Source: JAAFHI01 sp039793685
GTDB lineage: Bacteria; Acidobacteriota; Blastocatellia; Chloracidobacteriales; Chloracidobacteriaceae
Direction of reading: 5' to 3'
DNA length: 64,000 nucleotides
Assembly (NCBI GenBank): GCA_039793685.1
Contig: JBDRAL010000049.1
Location: 62,001 to 126,000, forward strand
Of this stretch, positions 9,016 to 16,669 are shown piece by piece. The position numbers were made by a program, and so were the translations under genes. The stretch's first letter is position 1. Each line of letters begins with the position of its first letter. The notes beneath the pieces are model-generated. The model made no database searches, was not told the origin of the DNA, and was given only the letters and a program-made list of their open reading frames with translations.

Positions 9016-9728
9016 CATTTGAGTATTGTCCGTGCGGCCTCGAACACCGCGTCGAGCATCGGTTCGGTCAGTTTTTTGGTGGATGTATTCTGCTGGCTCG
9101 GGTGGTACGACCCGATGAGCGTCAGCCGGTCCCCGATTTCCACAACCGCGCAATGCCCGAACTTCGGTTTCGGCGCGGGAATCTCCGTCCCGAGTCTTTG
9201 AAACGCCGCGAGAACGTTGTCCCACGCGAAATGCCCGAGGGCCACGATGACGCGAACATCCTTCAACAGCGAAAGTTCACGGTCGAAAAACGGACGACAC
9301 CGCTCGGTTTCATCCCGTTCGGGCTTGTTGTCGGGCGGCGCGCACCGGACGACCGCGCACACCCGGCAATCCGTCAGTTCAAGGCCGTCATCCGCCGAAA
9401 CGGAGGTCGGCTGACTGGCGAACCCCGCCTTGTGCAGCGCGCGATACAGCCAGTCGCCGCTTTTATCGCCGGTAAAGACGCGGCCCGTCCGGTTCGCGCC
9501 GTGCGCGGCGGGCGCAAGCCCGACGACGAGCAGCCGGGCGTCGCCCGGACCGAAACTCGGCACCGGTTTCCCCCAGTACTCCCAGTTTCGAAATCGCGCG
9601 ACCTTCTCACGCGCGACCTTTTCACGCCATTCCACCAACCGGGGGCAGGCGCGGCAGGCGACGATCTCGTTGTGGAGATGATCGAGTTCCAAAGGTGTCA
9701 GGTTTCGGGTGTCGGGTTTCAGGTTCAA
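9015..9728 (-). CDS. Family 5 uracil-DNA glycosylase (UDGb)
   Basis: Base-excision repair enzyme removing uracil from DNA. The motif GLAPAAHGANRTGRVFTGD is the UDGb active-site loop. The pattern CRACPRL near the N-terminus and later CRVCAVVRC fit the four cysteines of the [4Fe-4S] cluster. GSYHPSQ is the C-terminal motif. The longest frame begins at a TTG inside a heptamer array, so its first 12 residues (NLKPDTRNLTP) are repeat-encoded. The TTG at 9692 is an alternative start just before the conserved core. Confidence 0.9.
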   Translation of the reverse strand: MNLKPDTRNLTPLELDHLHNEIVACRACPRLVEWREKVAREKVARFRNWEYWGKPVPSFGPGDARLLVVGLAPAAHGANRTGRVFTGDKSGDWLYRALHKAGFASQPTSVSADDGLELTDCRVCAVVRCAPPDNKPERDETERCRPFFDRELSLLKDVRVIVALGHFAWDNVLAAFQRLGTEIPAPKPKFGHCAVVEIGDRLTLIGSYHPSQQNTSTKKLTEPMLDAVFEAARTILK

Positions 9729-9850
9729 TACAGTTTTAAGTTTTCAGTGCTGAGTTTTGAGTTTCGAGACAATGACTGGCTTTGAACCAGGAACTGAAAA
9801 TTCAAAATTAAAGTTTTTACCTGAAACCCGACACCCGATACCCGACACCT
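9694..9850. repeat. Inverted pair of ACCCGAC/AACCTGA heptamer arrays
   Basis: The left arm 9694-9726 (GTGTCGGGTTTCAGG type) and the right arm 9819-9850 (CCTGAAACCCGACACC type) are reverse complements around a 92-bp AT-richer spacer. The left arm overlaps the start region of the glycosylase gene; the right arm ends at the aminotransferase stop. Confidence 0.85.
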
Positions 9851-9851
9851 T

Positions 9852-10772
9852 TTAAACGGCCGTCAGCCACTCGTGCCGGTCTTCGCGTTCGCCGTTGATG
9901 ATGCCGAAGTAGGCCGCCTGCAACTGGCCGGTAATCGGTCCGCGCTTGCCTTCGGCGATCTTGATCTTGTCGAGCGTCCGGACGGGCGTGATTTCGCAGG
10001 CCGTACCGGTCAGGAACATTTCGTCCGCGATGTAGAGTTCCTCGCGCAGAATGCTCCGTTCGACACAGGGAATGCCGAGGTCCTTGCACAGCGTCATTAC
10101 GGCGTCGCGCGTGAGTCCCGGCAGGACGGCATGACCGACCGGCGGCGTGTAGACCGTCCCGTTGCGGACGATGAACACGTTTTCACCGCTGCCTTCGCTG
10201 ACGTACCCGGCGGCGTCGAGCGCGATTCCCTCGGCGTAGCCGTTCACGATGGCTTCCATCTTGATGAGCTGCGAATTCATGTAATTCGCGCCCGCCTTGG
10301 CCGTCGTCGGGAGCGTGTTCGGCGACATCCGCGCCCAGGAAGACGTGCAGAGATCGACGCCCGCTTCGAGCGCGTCCGAACCGAGATAGCGTCCCCACGG
10401 CCAGCACGCGATGTAGGCTTCAATCGGCGCCGGAAACGGATTGACGCCGAATGAACCATATCCCCGGAACACGATGGGCCGGACGTAACATTCCTTCAAC
10501 CCGTTGACCCGAACCACTTCGACGCAGGCTTCCATCAACTGGTCGATGCTGTAGGGAACGTTCATCCGGTAGATGTGGCAGGAATCGAACAGCCGCCGGA
10601 TGTGCGCCTTGAGCCGAACCAGCCGCGAACCGCGCGGCGTGTTGTAGCAGCGGATGCCTTCGAAAACTGATGAACCGTAATGGACGACGTGCGACATGAC
10701 GTGAATCTTCGCGTCATACCAGTCGATGAGTTTTCCGTTGTGCCAAATCTTTTCCGACGTTTCGAGTGCCAT
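9852..10772 (-). CDS. ilvE: Branched-chain amino-acid aminotransferase
   Basis: 306 residues, the usual length for class IV IlvE. PLP-dependent transamination of Val, Leu and Ile. The PLP lysine is K159 in TTAKAGANYMNSQ. VHYGSSVFEGIR and the SEGSGENVFIV / GITRD-like LPGLTRDAVM motifs are present. The start is the ATG at 10772, preceded by AAGAGG at 6-nt spacing; a longer frame reaches into repeat DNA. It is followed upstream by arginase on the same strand, separated by a repeat element. Confidence 0.95.
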   Translation of the reverse strand: MALETSEKIWHNGKLIDWYDAKIHVMSHVVHYGSSVFEGIRCYNTPRGSRLVRLKAHIRRLFDSCHIYRMNVPYSIDQLMEACVEVVRVNGLKECYVRPIVFRGYGSFGVNPFPAPIEAYIACWPWGRYLGSDALEAGVDLCTSSWARMSPNTLPTTAKAGANYMNSQLIKMEAIVNGYAEGIALDAAGYVSEGSGENVFIVRNGTVYTPPVGHAVLPGLTRDAVMTLCKDLGIPCVERSILREELYIADEMFLTGTACEITPVRTLDKIKIAEGKRGPITGQLQAAYFGIINGEREDRHEWLTAV

Positions 10773-10787
10773 GAAAACCTCTTCAGC

Positions 10788-10941
10788 AGGTGTCGGGTAA
10801 GTCAAATTATGAATTATGAGTTATGAATTTGGATGCTGTTCAACTGCGCCCAAACTCGCCAACCCGGACAAGTTTGCCGTCAAGAATTCATAATTCATAA
10901 CTCATAATTCATAACTCCCTGAAACCCGATACCCGACACCT
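10788..10941. repeat. Nested two-family inverted heptamer element
   Basis: The outer arms are AGGTGTCGGGT (10788-10798) and the ACCCGATACCCGACACCT type (10924-10941). The inner arms are AATTATG heptamers (10804-10831) and CATAATT heptamers (10885-10916). The two families appear in mirror order, so the whole unit could fold as one long hairpin. It fills the gap between arginase and the aminotransferase. Confidence 0.85.
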
Positions 10942-11883
10942 TTACATGATTTTCTTCCCCAGCGCCGAAAGAATCAGTTCCGCGCCGAGATGACCGGTCC
11001 GATTGAGCGAGTCGAGGACCGCGTTAATTTCGACCATTTCGACCGAGAGCATCTTGCCGGAGTCGCAAATCTTCTCCATGGCGAGATGGCTTTCACGGAA
11101 CGTCCCGCCGCCGGGGACGGGCGTTCCGACGCCCGGCGCATAATCGGGATCGACGAAGTCCATGTCAAACGTCGCGTGAAAACCGACGGTGTAGCGGCTG
11201 GCATGTTCGATAGCTTCGTCCATGACGCGCGCCATGCCTTTTTCGTCGATGTCGCGCATGGTGTAGACACGCAACCCCAGCTTTCGCGCCAGTTGCCGTT
11301 CGCCTTCGTCGATCTGCCTGACGCCGACCACGACGCAATCTTCCGGACGGACTTTCGGCGCAAAACCCGAAATATCGGTCAGTTCCTTCGGTCCGACACC
11401 CATCAGCGCGGCCAGCGGCATGCCGTGAATGTTTCCCGAGGGTGACGAATCGGGTGTGTTGATGTCGGCGTGAGCATCGATCCAGATGATGCCGATACGC
11501 TCGTTACGCTTGTGATAGTAGGATGAAATGCCGGCCACGCTGCCGACCGCGATGGAATGATCGCCGCCGAGAATGACGGGCAGCGCGCCGTCTTCGAGAA
11601 TCTTTTCGACGCGGTCGGCGAGAAGCTGCGACGACTTCGCGACCTCGGCCAGATACTTGTGATGAATGTCGGTTTCATTGACTTCGCGCGTTTCGGCAAG
11701 TGCGACCGGAACGTTGCCGACATCCTCGACTTCATACCCGAGTTCGGCGATTTTTGCATTGAGTCCGGCGATGCGGACGACCGACGGGCCCATATCGACG
11801 CCGCGACGGTCGGCGCCGAGATCCATCGGAACGCCGATGATTTTGACTTTACGATTGCGTGTGGAAACGACGGCTGTAGCCAT
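10942..11883 (-). CDS. rocF: Arginase
   Basis: 313 residues. It hydrolyses arginine to ornithine and urea with a two-manganese centre. All ligands are visible: H109 (GGDHS), D136/H138/D140 (DAHAD) and D240/D242 (FDMDFVDP). The following PGVGTPVPGG favours arginase over agmatinase. The start ATG at 11883 has AGAGAG upstream; the longer frame adds an unlikely N-terminus. No ornithine or urea genes are adjacent, so the pathway context is not shown. Confidence 0.92.
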   Translation of the reverse strand: MATAVVSTRNRKVKIIGVPMDLGADRRGVDMGPSVVRIAGLNAKIAELGYEVEDVGNVPVALAETREVNETDIHHKYLAEVAKSSQLLADRVEKILEDGALPVILGGDHSIAVGSVAGISSYYHKRNERIGIIWIDAHADINTPDSSPSGNIHGMPLAALMGVGPKELTDISGFAPKVRPEDCVVVGVRQIDEGERQLARKLGLRVYTMRDIDEKGMARVMDEAIEHASRYTVGFHATFDMDFVDPDYAPGVGTPVPGGGTFRESHLAMEKICDSGKMLSVEMVEINAVLDSLNRTGHLGAELILSALGKKIM

Positions 11884-11985
11884 AGGGGAACTCTCTTTCG
11901 GAAGGAGAGCCACGAGCGACCAGCCGGCGGACAAGAAGAAAAAAGAAAAAGAAATGAATGCGTCGACGCCTGTCGCTCGCGGCGA

Positions 11986-12510
11986 CTATGAGGATTTGAC
12001 GTTGCGGAACTTCCAGCGGGCCATCCACCCGTCGAAGCGCGACTTCAACCGCTGCCAGAGTGTGTTGAGGTCGTTGCGGAAACCGGTCCGTTCAATGCGG
12101 ACCACGCGTCCCACAACGTTCGACACCGGTACGGAAACATCGAGCCGATTCGAAGCGTCGCCGCGTGTCACGACCTGCGTGACCGAGCCGCGCTTCTCAA
12201 ACCGGATGACCCGGTGGACGACCGCCGTCTGACTGCTCGTACACAGCAGGACCACATCCCCAACCCGCAACTGGGCGGCAATGACGCTTTCAATGGTAAT
12301 CCAGTCTCCGGCGGCAATGGTCGGTTCCATGACCGAACCAGCCACGCGAAGGCGAAACCAGTGCCCGCGCAACAGCTCGGCACGCGCCAAACGGAGAATA
12401 TCGGGCGAGTCGAGCGTGTACTCCCTGGCCGTCCTCGCTTTGGTCTTGCTGGTAGCCCGCATAAAAACCTTCGGACCGTAGTGGATGAAATGCCGCAGCA
12501 TGATAGCCAT
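11986..12510 (-). CDS. S24/S26-type peptidase-like protein
   Basis: About 174 residues. The core GSVMEPTIAAGDWITIE matches the catalytic-serine box of S24/S26 peptidases (SMEPT type). RVGDVVLL and VVHRVIRF follow, as in signal-peptidase-like proteins where the lysine box is changed to HR. No clear membrane segment is visible, so it may not be a classical signal peptidase. The frame could start at a TTG at 12579, but those 23 extra residues (SDSRLSTSDSRLSS) are heptamer-encoded. The ATG at 12510 or 12501 is preferred. Confidence 0.7.
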   Translation of the reverse strand: MAIMLRHFIHYGPKVFMRATSKTKARTAREYTLDSPDILRLARAELLRGHWFRLRVAGSVMEPTIAAGDWITIESVIAAQLRVGDVVLLCTSSQTAVVHRVIRFEKRGSVTQVVTRGDASNRLDVSVPVSNVVGRVVRIERTGFRNDLNTLWQRLKSRFDGWMARWKFRNVKSS

Positions 12511-12540
12511 CGGCGGAATTTCCGCAAGCCAGCCGGAAGA

Positions 12541-12782
12541 AAGTCTGGAGTCTGAAGTCGAGAGTCTGGAGTCAGACAAACGATGAATGATGAACGATGA
12601 GCGATGAAGTAAGAAAAAGGCGAGTCCGGGGTTGAGCGTCCGTTTTTCACATTTCTCATTAAGTCGTTTGTTTCAAAAGCTCCTGCCGTTTTCTCAACTC
12701 CGGATTTTTTCACTTCCGCGTTCATCGTTCATCATTCATCGTTTGCCTGACTCCAGACTCTCGACTCCAGACTCCAGACTTC
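12541..12782. repeat. Large nested inverted heptamer element
   Basis: The left arm is an AGTCTGG array (12541-12577) followed by an ACGATGA array (12578-12610). The right arm mirrors it: TTCATCG array (12721-12744), then CCAGACT array (12747-12782). Inside, GTCCGGGGTTGAG and CTCAACTCCGGA form a third, imperfect inverted pair. The arms are over 60 nt, so a very long hairpin is possible. It sits between the S26-like gene and tyrS. Confidence 0.9.
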
Positions 12783-12791
12783 CGTCCAAAA

Positions 12792-14066
12792 CTATTCAGA
12801 AACACGAATAAGGTGGTACGTCTTCGCGCCTTTCCGCAATACGCCGTAGCGTCCGCCGATGAGGGCGTCGCGTTCGATGCGTTCGTGGACGGACGTCACC
12901 CGGCGGTTGTTGAAATTGAGGCCGCCGCCCTCGACCATTCGTCGCGCTTCTCCCTTCGAGGCAGCGAGTTTCGCCACCAGCGCGAGGTCGATGACGGACG
13001 CCCCGCCCTCGGCGGCGAACAGGTCGGGAGAAACGTCGCTTGATGGCGTATCGCAGAAAATCGCGAGCAGCGTGTTCGCGTCGATGCTGGTGATTTCCTC
13101 GCCGAACAGGATGCGCGACGCCGCGACGGCCTGCGCGGTCGCCTCCGCGCCGTGGATGAACGTGGTCATCTCGGTCGCGAGCGCGCGTTGCGCCTCGCGC
13201 TTTTCGGGCGCGTTCGCGAGCGCCTGTTCGAGATCGGCGATTTCCGATTGCGACAGGAACGTGAAGGATTTCAGGTAACGAATGACGCTCGCGTCCTCGG
13301 CGTTGAACCAGAACTGGTAAAACTCGTAGGGCGAGGTCCGGTCGGCGGTCAACCACACCGCGCCTGATTCGGTCTTGCCGAATTTCGTCCCGTCGGACTT
13401 GGTGATGAGCGGCATCGTCAGTCCGAACGCCTTTTTCGCCCGCACCCGGCGGACCAGATCGGCCCCCGCCGTGATGTTGCCCCACTGGTCGCTTCCGCCA
13501 GCCTGGAGTTCGCAGCCGTAAAGGTCGTGCAGTTCCAGAAAATCGCGCGCCTGCAACAGCATGTAGCTGAATTCGGTGAACGAGATACCCGTTTCGAGCC
13601 GCCGACTGACCGATTCCTTGCCGAGCATGGAATTGATCGTAAAGTGTTTTCCGGTGTCGCGCAGAAACTCGATCATGGAGATTTTGCCGAGCCAGTCGTA
13701 GTTGTTCACCACCCGCGCGGCGTTCGCGCCGGAAAAGTCGAGATATTTGGCGAGGATGGTTTCGATGGCGGCCACATTGCGGGCGAGCGTTTCCTCATCG
13801 AGCAACTGGCGTTCGTTGGCCTTGCCGCTCGGGTCGCCGATCAGACCGGTCGCCCCGCCCGCGAGCGCAATGGGTTTGTGTCCGGCGCGCTGAAAACGGA
13901 CGAGACCGAGCAGCGGCAGCAGATTTCCGACGTGGAGGCTGTCGGCGGTCGGGTCGAAACCGACGTAAACGGTGAGCGGTTCGGGGTTCTGGAGGCGTTC
14001 GGTCAGATCGGGCGTGAAATCCTGCACCAGCCCGCGCCAGGAAAGTTCTTCGAGAATGGTGGACAT
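12792..14066 (-). CDS. tyrS: Tyrosyl-tRNA synthetase
   Basis: 424 residues, standard bacterial TyrRS length. Class I motifs: HVGN (residues 45-48, the HIGH box) and KFGKTESG (the KMSKS box, TyrRS type 1). SDQWGNI lies before the KMSKS box. A C-terminal S4-like RNA-binding domain (RRMVEGGGL, then RVTS) completes it. It charges tRNA-Tyr in the cytoplasm. No upstream T-box is evident in the 325-bp divergent region. Confidence 0.97.
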   Translation of the reverse strand: MSTILEELSWRGLVQDFTPDLTERLQNPEPLTVYVGFDPTADSLHVGNLLPLLGLVRFQRAGHKPIALAGGATGLIGDPSGKANERQLLDEETLARNVAAIETILAKYLDFSGANAARVVNNYDWLGKISMIEFLRDTGKHFTINSMLGKESVSRRLETGISFTEFSYMLLQARDFLELHDLYGCELQAGGSDQWGNITAGADLVRRVRAKKAFGLTMPLITKSDGTKFGKTESGAVWLTADRTSPYEFYQFWFNAEDASVIRYLKSFTFLSQSEIADLEQALANAPEKREAQRALATEMTTFIHGAEATAQAVAASRILFGEEITSIDANTLLAIFCDTPSSDVSPDLFAAEGGASVIDLALVAKLAASKGEARRMVEGGGLNFNNRRVTSVHERIERDALIGGRYGVLRKGAKTYHLIRVSE

Positions 14067-14391
14067 CGCGAAAAATAAAAAGTTCAGAGTATTCCGCTTG
14101 AGCGGGAAAGTTCAGAGTATCCCGCTTTAGCGGGAAGAAAAAAAGAGTTCCCTCTCCATCGGGATACGTTGAGCTTTCCAAACGTCAAACTTCGATTGGA
14201 AGGCGTTCTGGTCGGTGTTCGTGTCGGCGATGGTTCGGATTTTCCTTTCCCCCCGTTTCGGGGTAAAGTCGGAATACTTTCACGGACAATCGGTTCAGCG
14301 TCTCCCGCCCGAGCGGAGAGAAGCCGCCAAACCTTTCCCGGCTCGGCCGGGAGGCGCTGAAGTTTGCTGACACGTCGAGGAGTCTTCCACC
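14067..14391. other. Divergent intergenic region with 26-bp repeat units
   Basis: This region holds two direct copies of a 26-bp TTCAGAGT...CCGC...GCGGGAA unit (14083-14108 and 14111-14136). Further on is a diverged inverted pair of the same unit (14293-14320 and 14337-14361). A strong ribosome-binding site (GAGGAG) precedes the kinase start at 14392. No small gene could be supported. Confidence 0.6.
14083..14136 (+). repeat. Two direct copies of the 26-bp TTCAGAGT unit
   Basis: Both copies start TTCAGAGTAT and contain a small stem (CCGCTT / AGCGG). They are the same unit that forms the terminal inverted repeats of the elements at 16510-16658 and 18641-18788. Confidence 0.85.
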
Positions 14392-16503
14392 ATGGGTCTG
14401 TTCAGCACCCTTAAAAAAAAATTCGGTGGATCGGAAAAATCCGAACCACGGACGGAACCCCTGTCGAGTGTCCCGCCTCCCACGCCGGTCGCGCCGGAAA
14501 TGCCCGATGTCAGCGGCACGTTTGAACCGGTTGCCGGACTTCGGCTCAACAACAAGTATCTCCTGGAAAAAGAACTGGGGCGCGGCGGTATCGGCATCAC
14601 CTTTTTGGCGAAGGATTTCTTCGCCGGTCCCGATTCACCGGTGTCGAAGCAGGTGGTGGTCAAGGTCCTGCTCGATTCGACGGCAACCAGCAGTTATCTC
14701 GAACAGAAATTTCATCAGGAATACGAGGCCCTCTCCCGGATCAATCATCCCTACGTCGTGAAGGTGCTGGACGTCGGAACACTCCCCAACGGCAAGGCCT
14801 TTTTCGTGATGGATTACATCTTGGGACAACCATTGAGCGATCAGTTGAGGCGTGGCGCGCTGCCACTGCCGCTGGCCGGGAAGATTCTTCGGCAAATCAG
14901 CCTGGGATTGCAGGCCGCGCATGACGCGGGCGTCATCCACCGCGACCTGAAGCCCGACAACGTCATGCTTGAAAACATCGGCGACGGGGACGTTCACGCC
15001 AAGCTGATTGATTTCGGGGTGGCGCGGGTGGAGCGCTCGGACCTCAACTCGACGGGAACGCCGATGGCGGTCGGGACGCTTCTTTACATGTCGCCCGAAC
15101 AGATGCACGGCGAGAAGGTCGGCCCGGCCACCGACATTTTCGCGCTCGGGGTCATCGGGTACGAGATGCTGACCGGTCGTCGCCCGTTCCAGCCGACCAC
15201 GGACAACAAGGTTGCCGCCGTGTTTCAGCTTTCGCAGATGCAGAAGGCCGGCGTCAGCGTCCCGCCGAAGGAACTGCGTCCGGACATCCCGGAAGCGCTC
15301 AACGGGGCCGTGCTGAAGGCGCTCGCCTATCGCCCGGACCAGCGCTTCGCTTCGGTTGCACAGTTTGGAGAAGCCTTCGCCAACGCCCTTTCCGGGACCA
15401 TCGCGAGCGGCGTTTCGGGGTTTGTCAACTCCGAGGCCGTGACCCAGGCCGGCTTTCCGCCTCCGGTTTCGGCAATTCAGGTGGCGAATCTGGAGCCGGT
15501 GGGTGGCGGGATGGATTTGGGGTCGCGATTTTATGTGCAGCGAACGACCGACGACGAACTCAACAACGCCGTCTCGAATCGTCACAGCATCATTCTCATC
15601 AAGGGACCGCGGCAGGTGGGCAAGACATCGCTGATGGCGCGGGGGCTGCAACTGGCCCGGGACAGTGGTTCGCGGGTGGCGTTCATCGATTTTCAGACGT
15701 TGACCAAGAAACAACTGGAAACATCCGAAACGCTGTTTCTCGCCCTGGGGCAGATGCTGGAAGAACAGCTCGATCTCGACACTTCCCCGTCCGAAATCTG
15801 GAAGCCGGAGCGGGGGGCGACCATGAATTTCAACCGGTATCTGAAAAACGTGGTCCTCGCGCCGGAACTTCCGCCGTTCGTCCTCGGCATGGACGAAGTG
15901 GACCGGCTGTTTTTCTGCGCTTACGGAAGCGAGGTTTTCGGGCTGTTCCGGTCGTGGCACAACGCCCGCGCGGGCGATCCGACGGGGCCCTGGCGACGGC
16001 TGACGCTCGTCATGTCCTACGCGGTCGAGGCTCATCTGTTCATCACCGACCTGAACCAGTCGCCGTTCAACGTCGGAACGCGGCTGACGCTGGCGGATTT
16101 CGACCTGAACCATATTCGTGACCTCAACGACCGGTACGGCTCGCCCATTCCCGACGAGGAAGGATTGGAACAGTTCTTCGAACTGCTTGGCGGAAAGCCG
16201 TTTCTGGTCCGGATGGGACTTCATGAGCTGGTTTCGAAGGGACTGTCGGTGGACGCGCTGGCGGAATCGGCCGACGCCGACGACGGTCCGTTCGGAGAGC
16301 ATTTTCAGCGCTTGCTGACGTTGCTTCAGAAGGACGACGTCCTGTGCGATGTCCTCCGGACGATTCTCAAAGGCCAGGTCAGTCAGGATATGGATTCATT
16401 TTTCCGCCTGCGGAGTGCCGGCATCGTGTCGGGCGACACGGCGGCGGACATGCAGTTTCGCAGCCTCGTTTATCAGCGCTACCTTGCGCGACATCTTCTT
16501 TAA
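14392..16503 (+). CDS. Ser/Thr protein kinase fused to an AAA/STAND-type ATPase
   Basis: 703 residues. After a Pro-rich N-terminus comes a complete Hanks kinase domain: GRGGIG loop, VVVKVL lysine, HRDLKPDN catalytic loop, IDFGVAR and MSPEQ. The second half (about 375-700) is an AAA_35-like ATPase with Walker A GPRQVGKTS and Walker B VLGMDEVD. A following region (ITDLNQSPFNVG, then LLGGKPFLVRMGL) is shared with the next two proteins. No membrane segment is seen. The ATPase type is common in cyanobacterial STAND-like signalling proteins. It probably couples nucleotide-dependent switching to phosphorylation; the ligand is unknown. Confidence 0.88.
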   Translation: MGLFSTLKKKFGGSEKSEPRTEPLSSVPPPTPVAPEMPDVSGTFEPVAGLRLNNKYLLEKELGRGGIGITFLAKDFFAGPDSPVSKQVVVKVLLDSTATSSYLEQKFHQEYEALSRINHPYVVKVLDVGTLPNGKAFFVMDYILGQPLSDQLRRGALPLPLAGKILRQISLGLQAAHDAGVIHRDLKPDNVMLENIGDGDVHAKLIDFGVARVERSDLNSTGTPMAVGTLLYMSPEQMHGEKVGPATDIFALGVIGYEMLTGRRPFQPTTDNKVAAVFQLSQMQKAGVSVPPKELRPDIPEALNGAVLKALAYRPDQRFASVAQFGEAFANALSGTIASGVSGFVNSEAVTQAGFPPPVSAIQVANLEPVGGGMDLGSRFYVQRTTDDELNNAVSNRHSIILIKGPRQVGKTSLMARGLQLARDSGSRVAFIDFQTLTKKQLETSETLFLALGQMLEEQLDLDTSPSEIWKPERGATMNFNRYLKNVVLAPELPPFVLGMDEVDRLFFCAYGSEVFGLFRSWHNARAGDPTGPWRRLTLVMSYAVEAHLFITDLNQSPFNVGTRLTLADFDLNHIRDLNDRYGSPIPDEEGLEQFFELLGGKPFLVRMGLHELVSKGLSVDALAESADADDGPFGEHFQRLLTLLQKDDVLCDVLRTILKGQVSQDMDSFFRLRSAGIVSGDTAADMQFRSLVYQRYLARHLL

Positions 16504-16509
16504 GCAGGG

Positions 16510-16658
16510 TTCAGAGTCTCCCGCTTCAGCGGGGAGAAATGGCGGTGGACGACCATTTCTCACGGGAATATCGGGTTTCGACGATTCTTTTTCGGAAAGT
16601 ATTGCGGATAAAGGGCCGAATTCCCCAAACGATCCCCACTCAAGCGGGTGACTCTGAA
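16510..16658. mobile_element. MITE-like element, copy 1, 26-bp terminal inverted repeats
   Basis: Terminal inverted repeats 16510-16535 and 16633-16658 match at 23 of 26 positions and begin TTCAGAGTC. The element is 149 bp. Its interior resembles that of the second copy at 18641-18788. It has no coding capacity. No clear target-site duplication was seen. Confidence 0.75.
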
Positions 16659-16669
16659 CGCTTCACACC

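Noticed and set aside
14635..16302. 555-codon frame antisense to the first kinase-ATPase gene
   Set aside because: Shadow; the plus strand has full kinase and ATPase motifs.
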